A DNA stretch of 64,000 bases from positions 1,144,121 through 1,208,120 of the forward strand of contig MZZL01000393.1 in the NCBI GenBank assembly GCA_002749535.1, written 5' to 3'. Both the position numbers and the translations under genes were made by a program. Shown piece by piece: positions 1 to 11,241 of the stretch; within the stretch, counting starts at the first letter, position 1, and every line of letters starts with the position of its first letter. The notes under the pieces were generated by a model. It saw nothing but the letters and a program-made list of their open reading frames with translations, had not been told where the DNA came from and ran no database searches. The stretch comes from Apophysomyces variabilis. Its lineage: Eukaryota > Mucoromycota > Mucoromycetes > Mucorales > Mucoraceae.

Positions 1-1
1 T

Positions 2-351
2 GCTGCCAAACGTATCAGTCTTACCCGATACATCACGAAACTACCGTTTGCCTACTTGCAATTCCTTGCTACAGCCCGACAAGGTGGCAGTCCTGTTGAT
101 CACAAATTGTTCTCAGGGTATTGTGAACTACAGAGACTGGGTTATGGAGTCCTAAACGTGATTTTTTTGCTTGTATACTTTAGTTTTACCGGGAAGGGCA
201 TTACATCACACTTATCTTTCTCGAATTCAACTGTGAAGCAACATACCACATGATGCTGCCGGCTGGTAATATTGGAATAGAAAGGGAGGAAGAGGGTAAA
301 TTATGCTGGCGTAATACCGGCGACTATACGATCGAGAAATGGACCGAATAA
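2..351 (+). CDS. 3' part of an unrecognised gene (5' end outside window)
   Basis: The frame starting at base 2 is open to about 157 and reads like protein (AAKRISLTRYITKLPF, then QFLATARQGGSPVDHKLF). A splice acceptor (ctttag) sits at 181-183. One downstream frame reads FYREGHYITLIFLEFN and stops at 349-351; another, reached from a donor near 118, stops at about 253. The first join would need an intron of only 26-35 nt, which is short for this genome; the second gives a usual 60-70 nt intron but a less protein-like tail. I recognise no domain. The strand and the presence of a coding 3' end are moderately likely; the exact model is not resolved. Confidence 0.3.
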
Positions 352-971
352 CCAGCAAAACCTGTACCGCGGGGAGATTCACAGTTTACGCAACGAAGGA
401 GTTCGAATGCTTACAGTCATGCATAATAAGATGCTGTTGTTCGGAGGACACAAATTATTTGCTATTGTCATGGATAAACTCGATCGCCATTTTTTACGTA
501 CTTTCACTCCAAGTTTGAAATAAAGCAGGCGAATCCATACGTTTGAGTTGGACAGCATCAACGCGCAATAAAGGGAAAGATGAATTGGCTGTTTCAGTAT
601 TTCAGCTAGTCTAAGAACGATGGGGTGTTCTATCGGATCACAAATGCTATCCTCTACGTTCTAGACGAACACGAGGAATCTGATGTTCTCAAATGATGCA
701 ATAGGATTTAACTGCCGTGCATGCTATATACATTGAAATCCATTGTTGATCTCCGCTTTCTTTTTTCGTGTGGAAAGAAAAAAAGAAAAAAAAAGCGCGG
801 AAAGTGTAACTTACGACGGATTTTACGCTTGGACCTTCTTTGTTCCAGAACGCCATGTGACAGAAACCCTCTCGACATGGTGCTACTGTCCTTTTTTTAG
901 TGCCTTTTAAAATATATATTCTTGCTTACATTTCTTTTCTTATATCGCTTTTGTTTTTACTCCTTATTATC
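352..971. other. Intergenic stretch before the PPZ gene
   Basis: No gene could be assigned. A stop-free run on the plus strand from about 283 to 523 (with GEIHSLRNEGVRML and LLFGGHKLFAIVMDKLDRHF) looks more protein-like than its surroundings and might be another exon of the preceding gene, but it has no clear start or splice sites. A purine tract lies at about 774-800 and a T-rich stretch just before the next start codon, as expected of a promoter or leader. Confidence 0.3.
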
Positions 972-2504
972 ATGGGAAACGCGCACTCGAAGCGTAGTCG
1001 ATCTAAAACAAGAAAATTACAGCAGCAAAAGCAGCAGCACTCGCCACCGTCTGTGGTTCACCCTGAACATGAGTCCTCTGTCAGTACAGCAAACTCCATT
1101 TCCTCTATTCTCGTGTCATCTGTTGCTGACGATCGTCGGTCTCCTTCGCCGCCTTTGACCGAGATGGACTTGCATGAGCTAACGATAGTTTCGCAAAACG
1201 AGTTGACCGCTACTTCCATACGATCCTTAAATGGGCCTTTAGATATCGACAACTGTATCAACCGATTGCTAGACAGCAAACTGTCAAAAAACGTGTGCTT
1301 GAAGCAGGCTGAAATAGTCGCGATATGTCATATGGCTCGTGAGATTTTTTTGAGTCAACCAGTGAAGTGTCCTTGATTTATTCCAACTTGTAACCAACCT
1401 GTTTCCTTTCTCTTATCCTTGTAGTCTTTGATCGAACTGAGTCCTAACGTGAAGATCGTAGGAGATGTGTGTAGGCAATCTTACAGGAATTCTCTTTGGT
1501 TTGATTAGCTAACAATGGATGGGGCGGTGGACACTGTTATTTTAGGTCCATGGTCAATATACTGATCTTATACGGCTCTTTCAAATGGGTGGATTTCCAC
1601 CAGACGCAAACTATTTATTTTTGGGTGATTATGTTGATCGTGGCAAGCAGAGTCTGGAGACGATGTTGCTGTTGATGTGTTACAAGATCAAGTACCCCGA
1701 GAACTTTTTCCTGCTGAGAGGAAATCATGAATGCGCCAATGTCACACGAGGTAAAAAGGAAAAGTATTGAGAAACATGCGACGGAGTCAGAAAAATCATT
1801 GTTAGTATATGGCTTTTATGATGAATGCAAACGACGATGCAGTGTCAAGATCTGGAAAATATTTGTAGACGTGTTTAATACACTCCCTATTGCCGCATTG
1901 GTAGCTGGGAAAATCTTTTGTGTACATGGCGGTCTAAGGTAATGATCAGAAGATCCCATTCAAGGTATGTTAACGTGCAGCTAGTCCGTCTATGAAGTCA
2001 ATGGACGATATACGTGCTATCCAGCGACCGATTGATGTCCCTGATTATGGTTTACTCAATGATTTACTTTGGTCCGATCCATCCGACACGGCCGTAGAAT
2101 GGGAGGAAAATGAGCGGGGTGTTTCCTATTGTTTCGGCAAGAAAATCATCAACGAGTTTTTGATCAAATTCGACCTTGATCTCGTTTGTCGTGCACACAT
2201 GGTCGTCGAAGATGGGTACGAATTCTTTAATGATCGGACGCTGGTGACGGTATTCAGTGCCCCGAACTACTGTGGAGAATTCGATAATTTTGGTGCTTTG
2301 ATGAGTGTCAACGAAGATCTACTATGTAGCTTTGAACTGTTGACTCCAGCAGATCATCCTTTCGCACAACATAGACCAGATCAGACGGGAAGACGAAGGT
2401 AAGTTATGAGAGGGAGAATCTACGTTTATTTATTAATTTCGTATAGTCCTCCTTTGGAAACAGCACTTCCGGAAAGTGAACAAGAGCATGGCTATGCTAC
2501 CTAA
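972..2504 (+). CDS. PPZ-type serine/threonine protein phosphatase
   Basis: Catalytic subunit of a PP1-family Ser/Thr phosphatase, most like fungal Ppz (salt and ion homeostasis, cell-wall integrity). Exons: 972-1361, 1425-1466, 1546-1750, 1806-1938, 1985-2398, 2447-2504; all joins keep frame and give about 413 aa. The metal-binding motifs GDVHG, GDYVDRG, RGNHECA, HGGLSP and RAHMVVEDG are all present, as is the C-terminal [11 protein letters not shown]. The chosen start gives [12 protein letters not shown], a classic N-myristoylation signal with a basic stretch, as in Ppz1. The Ser-rich N-terminal extension is only about 100 residues, much shorter than in yeast Ppz1. The core is unmistakably PP1-like; the PPZ label rests on the myristoylated Ser-rich extension. 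It converges on the RAD51-like gene. Confidence 0.9.
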
Positions 2505-2662
2505 TGTATCATACTTGACATCAAATATTCTGTTTAAGAAGATCTACCACATAAACGCTTTCACCGCTATAAATTAAACCATATCTGTTGACATTTATGT
2601 ACCTTCACTCTATTTTGTTCAAGTCAATCATGCAGCGACTTGGGGTCACCTGACGACTGTGC

Positions 2663-3623
2663 TTAGCATTGCGCATAATCCCGCGTATCCCTTACCACAT
2701 CTTTAGCCTTCAGGATATTACATTGCACCTCTCCATTCATCGACTTGGACATCAGTAGTCGAACATCCATATAAGGAATCCATCTCTCTTCGTAGAGTTT
2801 CTGGTTCGCATTCCATCCTAATACTACTTCACCATTCTTTCTTGCAGCGCACTGGATCATCTTCGATTTATCTTGCCCGCTTTAATACCAGACACGTATG
2901 CACATGTACCGCGTGAACTTACCAGGACAAGGAAACCCGCTTTGCAAAGAAATTTTACATTTTGAATTACACTTTCTACTATCGCTAACCGTTAGATTCA
3001 TGATATAAGAAGCAACAGTTTTACGTTGTATTGACATGATATCCGGTTCATGTTCAAAGAAGCCGCTAAAGTCGTCGATAACAACAAGGGCTGCTTCCTG
3101 CACTGGCGAGATAGCGTGCTTAACTCCCACGCTTTCCAGATACCGAGCTATGTCCATGATTGAAAATGCTCTGCCGCAGTCTATCCTAGAGAGAAGCTCG
3201 GTTGCCTATAGATCGACTGACTTTTAAATATACGCGTAGATGCATCATGCCACGCAACTGTTGCTACTTTCGCCGGCTCGAACAGACCAATCGTGTCAAC
3301 GTGGTGTACCGTACCATTTGGAAAATTTGATAGAAAAGAGCGCACTATTTGACAAGAAAACTAATTAAGAAAATGAGCATTTCAGTTCTATGAAAGTTTC
3401 TAAGTTTTACCTTGTTTCTCTCCGATGTCGTTATCCCGCCGATTTCAATTGTTTGACAAAAACGGAAGCCACCGTTTAATAGACCATCCAATCTGATCAT
3501 TATAGTTGTTAGAAAGGAAAGGATTCTCTATCCTCCAAGCTTCCGAGCGAACCTTTCGAATCCAGTTGGAACGCAAACGTTGGGAGTACACTGCCCAACA
3601 GTGTTTAGTTCTTCTGGCGCCAT
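2663..3623 (-). CDS. RAD51 paralogue (XRCC2/RAD51D-like)
   Basis: RecA/RAD51-family protein for homologous recombination. Six exons on the minus strand: 3553-3623, 3411-3492, 3268-3360, 2990-3205, 2923-2939 (17 nt) and 2663-2879; every join keeps frame, giving about 231 aa. The order of elements fits the family: PTGFERLDGLLNGGF before the P-loop, a strand ending in HHVDTIGLF, the helix RIDCGRAFSIMDIARYLESV, Walker B ALVVIDDFSGFF, and the late motif WIPYMDVRLLM. The P-loop position reads GGITTSERNK, so the canonical GKT/GKS is missing. Size resembles XRCC2 more than RAD51D; assignment between these two is open. The start MAPEEL is preceded by further open sequence, so an upstream exon is possible. 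The 5' end faces MDM12. Confidence 0.75.
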
Positions 3624-4024
3624 TGTATATTCGATTACTTGCTGGCGTAGTCCTCTTAATAACTGATTATCATAGCACTCAGTCAATGAAGCAATGGTAG
3701 CTTATTTTTCAAAAAGAACCTGGCGTGGAATTGCTGCATTTACGCTGATCGTGTGCAAATCGGCTGATAATAGAGCATTATCTATTTGGGACGATTAGCG
3801 GTTTGGTTATGGCAAAGGTTGCTCATGTACCGTCTTGCACGCCATGGTTTATCAACGAGTCAATCACCGACTCATACAGCAACCTCTGTTCTTGGGGCCA
3901 TTGACGTGCCAAAGCTTTTAGTCTGCGCATGAAAACCCGGGATAGCAAGGGCTCTCGGAATTGCTCGTGACTTATACTGCTTGGTCAGGCAAGGTTTGAC
4001 TGGTTTCGTTTCTTTCCCGCCTCC
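3624..4024. promoter_or_regulatory. Divergent intergenic region between the RAD51 paralogue and MDM12
   Basis: About 400 bases separate the two oppositely directed start codons, so promoters for both genes must lie here unless the RAD51-like gene has an extra 5' exon. I see no clear TATA box or named operator. Confidence 0.5.
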
Positions 4025-5403
4025 ATGTCCTTCAATATCGAATGGGGCAAGCTCGATCACGAGCTGGCAGAGCATGTACAGCAATTTCTCAATCGCCACT
4101 TCAAAAGCATTAGCAAACCTTCTTTCATTGGCGACATCGAAGTGACATCGTTTGCATGGGGATCAGAAGCGCCGAGGGTGGAAATAACCAATATAACCGA
4201 TCCTTTTCCTGAATTCTATGAAGAAGATGATGAAGACAAGGAGCAGGAAGAAACACAGCAGAACTGTGCACAAACAATGGATTCACCTTCGCGTATGTCC
4301 TCTCCTTCTAGCGAACCAGTCTATTATGCTTCGTCCACTGGAAGTAACGAGAAACCACCGCGACTGACACTGAACCATCCACTGCAGCAACAGCAACGTT
4401 TTAACCTTGTGCACTCGTTCCACCGCTCCCCTTTAGTTGCACCTCAACATCCTTTCAGTAGCTCCCCGCAACTCCACTATTTCTCACCCACGCCAACCTC
4501 ACCTACATACTCCTCGCAAAATTATCCTCCTTCGTCACCTTTTGCATCCGTACCTCAGTCTCGATGGATGTCACGCCACCCATCTTTATCTGGCGAGAGT
4601 ACAGAGTTGCAAGACTGGATTGATGACGAGGAGAATCATCATCATCAAACGCACAATACCACTGCCTCGGTCAAAAGCACACAGAATAATGCACAAACAG
4701 AAATGGATTTCCAAGCGCATCTGCTCATTTCATACAAAGGTGATATGAGTATGACCGTCCTGACGGAACTGCGGATGAACTATCCTAGTATGATGTTCAT
4801 GAGTTTACCCATCCAACTGTGTGTGCGAAGTATCGAGTTTGAGGCGACAGCTGTCGTAGCTTATATCAAGAGTATGGATCGTGTTTGTGTCTCAATGCTA
4901 GAACCAGAAGAAGAGGAGACAGGCACCCGAGGCAAAGATGTCGGCTTGGAAAGGTAATCGTATANNNNNNNNNNNNNNNNNNNNNNNNNNNNNNNNNNNN
5001 NNNNNNNNNNNNNNNNNNNNNNNNNNNNNNNNNNNNNNNNNNNNNNNNNNNNNNNNNNNNNNNNNNNNNNNNNNNNNNNNNNNNNNNNNNNNNNNNNNNN
5101 NNNNNNNNNNNAAAAAAAAAAAAAAAAAAAAAAAAAGAGGTTGAGAAGTGGTCGCAGTGTGCATTTCTCTAATCGACATGCTCTTAGTCTTTTGCGGGAT
5201 GTACATATCGAATCTGTGGTGGGGGATAAACAGAAACAAGGTAAAGTTCTGATGTTCTAAATAATTACGGTGTTCAGGTACTGACCATTGGGGAAGTTTT
5301 GAAAAATGTGGGCAAGATAGAGAAATTTATTGTGGATCAGTTACGGAAAATGCTCGATGATGAGCTAGTATTTCCAAGTTATCAATGTGTACAACTATGT
5401 TAA
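4025..5403 (+). CDS. MDM12: MDM12, ERMES mitochondria-ER tether subunit
   Basis: SMP-domain lipid-transfer subunit of the ER-mitochondria encounter structure. Exons 4025-4953, 5140-5240 and 5297-5403; phases agree and give about 378 aa. The N-terminus MSFNIEWGKLD is typical of Mdm12, followed by FIGDIEVTSFAWGSEAPRVEI. A Ser/Pro/Gln-rich acidic insert of about 140 residues interrupts the SMP domain, then DFQAHLLISYKGDMSM. The last two exons carry LLRDVHIESVVGDKQKQ and VLKNVGKIEKFIVDQLRKML, with FPSY near the end. The assembly gap lies wholly inside intron 1, so the coding sequence appears complete. It converges on VPS23. Confidence 0.92.
4965..5136. other. Assembly gap (147 N) followed by a 25-A tract, inside an MDM12 intron
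   Basis: Bases 4965-5111 are N and 5112-5136 are A. The flanking sequence gives a donor (gtaatc at 4954) and an acceptor (gag at 5137-5139) in matching phase, so the gap is intronic. Homopolymer collapse is the likely cause of the break. Confidence 0.9.
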
Positions 5404-5542
5404 TGGTAGACGCATCGTTTAATAACTAATCGATTGCAAATGTTTGACATACTGACAAAGAAAAAGATTCCCTTTAAGAGAGTAGAACGAGAATCTGGCT
5501 GTCCAGATACGTCCGAATCACCACGGAAAATAATCACATTTA

Positions 5543-7140
5543 TTATCGTGCCTCAGAAATCTTTTTCATAAGTGCTCTTTTCATAAATTGTTCTCTCGCA
5601 AGAGAACGAGTGCACTATGTTCGATGAATAGGTAACGCGAAAAGCACTATACTATCTTACCTTCATAAACGTGGCAAGATCTATCCGTTCGGAACTGAGT
5701 GCTTCAGCAAGGTAATAGATGGTATCCACAATCGCATTGTCGTCTGCAACGAGCTCGAACATCCTAATATTTTCGTAAGTACGGTGTTACCACGCCCATG
5801 TCAGGCCTACTGGTTATAGACAACGGTCGTTCCGCAAAGCGCTTCATCCACTGCTACGTCCGGCATAGTATTTACCGTTGCCGTTACATCGTCCACCTCG
5901 GCAGCTTTGGAAGTCATCATTTCCAGGTTCTTGCAAAGCCTCTCCCGAACATCCAGCAACCTCCTATACTCATTCTCGATATGCATCTCTCCCTCATTCA
6001 ATTGCCTGTTTGTCACCAACAGCTTATCCATTTCTCGCGACACAGTCAAATTAAAATGCTGCATCCTGTCTGCGATTTTTCGTTGCAATCTTTCTTGGAG
6101 GTCTCTCTCGTGACTATCTATCGATGGAGAAGCGGACTTCGGGTCTAAAGAAGGACTGGAGGACATCACTGGTACAGAAGACGACTTTGGAATGATACTT
6201 CCATTGTTGTTGTTTAGGTTTGGGCTTGTATACGCTGTCGGACTCAAAGTCAGGGTCTATGAACAAAAGGCTGTATGAGGATATATATGATACGGTTTCT
6301 GTTTCCTGTTACCGATAACTCCTGCTGGATATTGTAGTATGCCGTGCCGTTATCTGTCCACTGCGATGCTGGATCTTTCACCTGCAGTGACTGAGGAGAA
6401 GCAGGCATAGGTGGAGGTGGAGGGGGCATTGGCGAGACGGTGGCAGGAAGTGAGAAGGATGGTGAAAGAGTTCGGCTTGTATTATCTGAGGCGATCTGTG
6501 GTGATCCACCCGCGTCCATCGACGACAATAGCATGCTTTGGCTTGATGCTGGTTTTGTGTAGGCTGGCGGTTCCTGCCCGAATACGTGCTGCAGTATGGC
6601 AATTAACTCTAGAAGTGTGTGTTGCTTTCCAGTTTTTAGAATAAAAGACTGATATACGTAATTCCTACGTTTACATCCTCCTTCCATGAGGATCGGTACG
6701 GGTGGTAACATAATCCACTTTTGTCTACATGTCTTCCTTCGCGTACGAGCATATTAGCTGTAGGCTTAACATAGGGAATGGGTGGATATTGCGGATATTC
6801 GCTCGGAATCCAAAAAGCGACCGGAATGTTGTAAGGGATGGATCGGTATGTGATTGGTAATGTACCATGAAGGCACAGAAGAAGTTGTGTATGACCGTCG
6901 TTATAAGCTAAATGATGAAATATTAGGGTTTGTATTGCCAATACTCTATCCTGTCCTTACTATAAGTGTCCATCTTCGGCTTTAGTGAAATGTACATTTG
7001 CAGGACAGCGTCTACATCCCGGAATGTGCGGTCGGGATCCTTATACTACACAGTAGGGAAAATTAACTACTGCTCACCTATTTCGTTTTACTTGCGTGCT
7101 GTAAAACGGTACGCAGCCAACTTTTGATATCCATTGACAT
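5543..7140 (-). CDS. VPS23: VPS23/TSG101, ESCRT-I subunit
   Basis: ESCRT-I ubiquitin-binding subunit acting in endosomal sorting. Downstream exons are clear: 5543-5614, 5661-5763, 5811-6256, 6313-6624, 6675 to about 6953, and an exon carrying YKDPDRTFRDVDAVLQMY near 6960-7048. The UEV domain shows TYNDGHTQLLLCLHGTLPI and HVDKSGLCYHPY; the tail of the domain is split by an intron before HTLLELIAIL. A Pro-rich linker with PPPPPPM follows, then a coiled coil (REMDKLLVTNRQLNEGE) and the steadiness box (FELVADDNAIVDTIYYLAEAL). The last exon reads CTRSLAREQFMKRAL. The first exon probably starts at 7140 (MSMDIKSWLRTVL), but its donor could not be placed without an in-frame stop, so the first join is unresolved. 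Confidence 0.9.
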
Positions 7141-8160
7141 CTCTTTATTTTGCCTCTTGCATACACACTCGAAACGTTTTAACTCTACGCTGCGCAAGAC
7201 CACAAGAACCCTTTATTCCATCGAAACTCCGGTCGCAGTCTCTCTCTTCTCCCTCTTGTCCGCTGATTATCATCATATTCCACACTAATGAATAGAAACA
7301 AACTTATAGTAGCTAACCATGTACTTTACATTAGTTAAATATTGAAATAGATATTGCAAGGTTTAAAAAGTATTGATCTCTAGAATTTCCCAAGTTTAAA
7401 AGCTGAGATGCACTGGTACACACCATTTTTCGTAATTGTTGTGTCTGTATCGTGAATATTCAAGTGTTCGGGGTGCCATGGACGAATAGCATTTGCACAT
7501 AGTGCAAGAGCCAACCAGTGAAAATGTGATATAATGCATTTGAGCTACCGCTCGACCAATAAACAGCTCATATAATATCTTACATTTCATGTAATCAAAA
7601 CAGTGAGAACCCTATGTTTAAGTCTAGTTTAAAATTCAAGTAAGGTCGGTAAAATTCTAAGGATAATCATCTAAACATTGCTCTTCTTTTCTATTAGTGT
7701 CAACTTATCCAAGTTAAGCTGAATATAATTTCCAAAAATGAAGTGAGGAAGACCTGTTGGACAAAAGAATTCCTCTGACTATCGTGCAGGACGTCCTTGC
7801 AAAACCCAGGACACAGAATCGCTTAAAGCAACAAAGCTCTCATTCACGTCAGCCACTGAAAGATATACCGTAGCTTCCACATCAGCGTCAAATGCTCCTA
7901 CAACTATATCTAAGTCCAACCATCAGCCTATAAAGGTATAAATTATTCGGTTAAATTTTACACTTAAGCTAATATATATGTATATATTAATCCAGACAAG
8001 CGGAAGCAAAGAACTAGCAGCAACAGAAAGGCAAAGACAGTGTTACCATCGATGCTCAAGATGGAGAAGCAGTAGCTAAGGATGAAGAACCAAACAATAA
8101 AGAAGATGATACTAAATATGGCGAAGCCCGCAAGCACGGCTTAAGAGAGAAAGTTTTCCA
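7141..8160. other. AT-rich intergenic start of the transposon island
   Basis: No gene seen. From about 7740 to 8110 the sequence is less AT-rich and contains short protein-like runs broken by stops and shifts; it may be the upstream part of the decayed element at 8161, but no domain is recognisable. Confidence 0.35.
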
Positions 8161-8400
8161 AAACAATACCGACTTGGTATATTCTGGTTCGAACCACCGT
8201 CAGCATTTTTTGCTCTTGATAAGGACCAGATCGGTCCAACTGTCCTTTACTTTCCTCGAGCGTTTCTTTGGTTGCCATATCATATCAAGAAAGATCTATT
8301 ATGCCCAACTTGTAATACCAAACTATTGGTCAAAGACTACAATAAAGGTCCTTGAGCACGCCGTTTTATTGACCTGGAAAGGTATGTAGATAAGTACGCG
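8161..8400 (+). mobile_element. Decayed DUF6729-like transposon-associated coding remnant
   Basis: One frame reads IFWFEPPSAFFALDKDQ, then PRAFLWLPYHIKKDLLCPTC, KLLVKDYNKGP, a TGA at 8353-8355, and ARRFIDLERYVDKY. A CPxC pair following LWLP and a GP-x-ARR motif is the pattern I associate with the DUF6729 domain common in fungal transposon-related proteins. The stop falls where the family usually has Arg (CGA to TGA would explain it). No intact start or downstream zinc pairs remain, so this is a fragment. The family call is from memory of motif shape and is moderate. Confidence 0.5.
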
Positions 8401-8531
8401 CTCAGCCTACTAATACATGCACTATTTCAACAATTAAAAATAGAAGGACTAAATTCTACCTTAACATTATGATGGCACTTACTAAGATATTAGTTTTCAT
8501 AACATAAAGTTTTCGCGTCCTAGCATATGTC

Positions 8532-10138
8532 TTGCCAACACTTAGTTTTATGGAGCTTGCGCGATTCTGCTGCTCGCAAAAAGTTCAAATTGTTTACGGA
8601 ACACCATTTATTGAACGCCACTCCTTCCAATCCGGTCTTTGCTCCCATTGCCCGAAGGTTCATGGTTGTCCCAAGGCGTTTCCTTATTTCCAACGGGTTG
8701 GCGGTATTGTTTTTCAAAAGAATGAGATCGTATTTCGGAATATTGAAGCTTGCCTGAGGAAGCTTGAAAACGTTATCTTTTGTTATCAACTGGATATTGA
8801 TGCCGATTGGTATCGATTGGTTATTACACATGTGGATCCTGATTAACGTCGTTGGCTGAAACAATTCGTTGAAAGTTCCAATAAGCCAGTTTCGGAAATT
8901 ACGTGGCAGGAATGCAAAACTGCTTTTGTAAAGAACTACGGCTTAGCGGTTGAGGACAACAAGGCCCGTGCTCACGAAGAATTGTTGTCAATGCGTTTCA
9001 AGGAACATAAAGAGACTATTGAACAATTCATTGATCGTTAAGATGCTTTCTGCATTCGTTCTGATGTTCTTGATGCACATGTTCTGATTCGGTATTTCCT
9101 ACGTGGTCTCCCTGTTGACCTGGTTCGCAATATTGACATTACGTTGGAGTCTGCCTCTGCTGAGGCCAAGAACAATCTGGAATTTGTATGATCGAAAGCC
9201 CGAAATATGTATAACTAAGCATGCTCCTTCCATGTCCGGTTCTCGTGGAAAATAAAAGGTTAAATCCGGAAAGTTTTGTTCTTTCCATCACGTTACAACC
9301 CACAACACGGACGAATGTGAAGCCAGGAAAAAAGATGAAGAACCGAAACTCAAGAATAAATGTCATCGTTGTGGTACCCCTGGCTGGTCTTCCAGCCACC
9401 GATGCAATACTGCTGTCTGCTCTGGATCGCCGTTGTCCTCGTCTGGCGATGTGCTGGTATGTACGTTGTCGACGTCTTCAGTTTCAACTGGTATCCAGAC
9501 TTCTACCGGCGATGAAGTGCCTGCCACGGCAGAAAAGATGGAACTTGACTCTGATGAAGACAGTCTCCTTATAGCTGCCAATGCGCAGAAATGTAAATTT
9601 GACACTCAATTTTGCCAATTTGCCAAAACAGAAATCTAATTCTCTGATTTTACCGGTAATTACAGAGAACATCAAAACATATGCCTTACTTGATATGGGA
9701 TCTACATGTTCACTGATTAGGCCTCAATTATTTGAGTCTTTTGGTTCTTCTGTACTATTTACCAAGTCCAATGAAAATGTCCAATTAGAACATGAGGATT
9801 CCAAATATGAATGGATAGATCATACTACATTATCTGTTTTCTATAATAAAATCAATGTCAAACATGCTTTCGAAATCTTCCTATTCTTTTTTCATGAAAA
9901 TGTACCCATTTGCTTTGGTCTTGATATCTTGCCCAGGTTGAACATTGGTACTACAGGTCTTGTCAATTTTCATTTTGATCATACTGGTCTAAGAAAGCCT
10001 GACCCAATTGATACTGATAGTATCAAACTAAACGATGGTCTATATGGTACCATTAAACACTGGAGAGAACACTATGTTTTAGTAAACTATAATGTTACTA
10101 AAATGCTACAAAAATTTGATGTTTTAGGTACATTTTAG
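8532..10138 (+). mobile_element. Decayed LTR-retrotransposon gag-protease relic
   Basis: The frame from 8532 carries a gag capsid-like region (CYQLDIDADWYRLVITHVD, EELLSMRFKEHKETIEQFID, LIRYFLRGLPVDLVRNID) interrupted by stops at 8844-8846, 9039-9041 and 9189-9191. A zinc knuckle, CHRCGTPGW...SHRC, is in another frame at about 9361-9408. A third frame, 9581-10138, carries a retropepsin-like domain with ILPVITENIKTYALLD-MGS; the usual D-T/S-G triad reads D-M-G. Two frame changes and three stops show it is dead. No reverse transcriptase, RNase H or integrase follows, and I found no paired LTRs. Ty3/gypsy affiliation is likely from the gag/knuckle/protease order but not proven. Confidence 0.75.
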
Positions 10139-10410
10139 TAACATTTTAGGAATACTAAAACTTTTGTTTTAGGATCTTAAAAGGCATATTCTAGTATACT
10201 AGAACATTTGTTTTAGTGACTTTTTTATCTGCTTAAAAAGACACTAAAAAACACTAGCACATCACTAAAACATTTGTTTTAGGTACTATTTTGCCTATCA
10301 AAAGTCCCACTAAAAAGACACCAGAATATTACTAAAACATATGTTTTAGGTACTTTTCTGCCGGTCAAAAAATTCATTAAAAAGACAGTAAAATGTCACT
10401 AAAATGTGAA
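10139..10410 (+). repeat. Tandem palindromic repeat (CTAAAACATTTGTTTTAG family)
   Basis: Four imperfect copies of a short palindrome lie at about 10153-10174, 10197-10216, 10263-10286 and 10330-10353. The core is ACTAAAACATTTGTTTTAGG with small changes, and the spacing of the last three is close to 67 bases. Between them a second recurring string, CACTAAAAAGACA, is seen. The array begins directly after the protease stop codon. A related scrap (acattttaggatactag) occurs at about 12128-12160. Confidence 0.7.
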
Positions 10411-11241
10411 CTTTATTCATATCTTTAATCTAATCATACATTATATCATTAGCTGTCTCTCACAAATCTTTTATTTTAGTGCATATTCCAATAGAAACTA
10501 CTCCTGCATTTGCTTATCTTTCTATTGATCCTTTAACGATACAAATGAAAACTGACTCAACTTTATGTTGTAGCTATATATAAAAAGCAAATAATTAGGC
10601 TTACAAAAATTTAAACGTCGTTTAAAAACCGTATCATTAAAGCTGTTTTACAATGAATGATTAGATATACTACAAAAACACGACCGCAATGGAGATGAGA
10701 TATATGAATTAGCAGCATTAATTTAACCAATCGTATAATTAATACTTACAAAAATTTTCAAGCAGCACTGCATTGCCTGTCCAATAAAATCGAATAGCAC
10801 ATTTGATAGACGCTTTGTTCAGAGAACGAACAATGACTATGCCATGGTTGACCTAAATTGAAGATAAGTTAAGAGGGAGAAAAAACTAAAGTGAAATGTA
10901 ACTTCAACGCGTTACTAAGAATAAGCTGAAGTATATACCTTCGTTTACTGATGCGAAAGGGAATTCAGCATGTCTAAGTGCGCCATTAGCAATGAGCCCT
11001 TTCACAATGTTAAAACTACCTTACAACAATACCTATAACGTGCTGCATAGATTGTATAGGAAAAGAAAGTAAAAATCGAAGAGAAAGTGAAAAAGAAAAA
11101 GAAAAGCTTCCCTGACTTTATTATTTGTGCTTTTATTAGTGAAGTATGTAAGGGCAACGTACCCCTGACATACTATTGAAATGAGAAGATAAAAACTTCA
11201 TTGTAAAATGCTCATATTCAAATCATATTCAATTCTACTAG
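10411..11241. other. AT-rich stretch without recognisable genes
   Basis: Very A/T-rich with many stops in all frames. No coding, RNA or terminal-repeat structure was recognised. Confidence 0.5.

Noticed and set aside
4885..5239. Open frames running through the N gap on both strands
   Set aside because: They exist only because N is read as any residue; the flanking bases fit the MDM12 intron.
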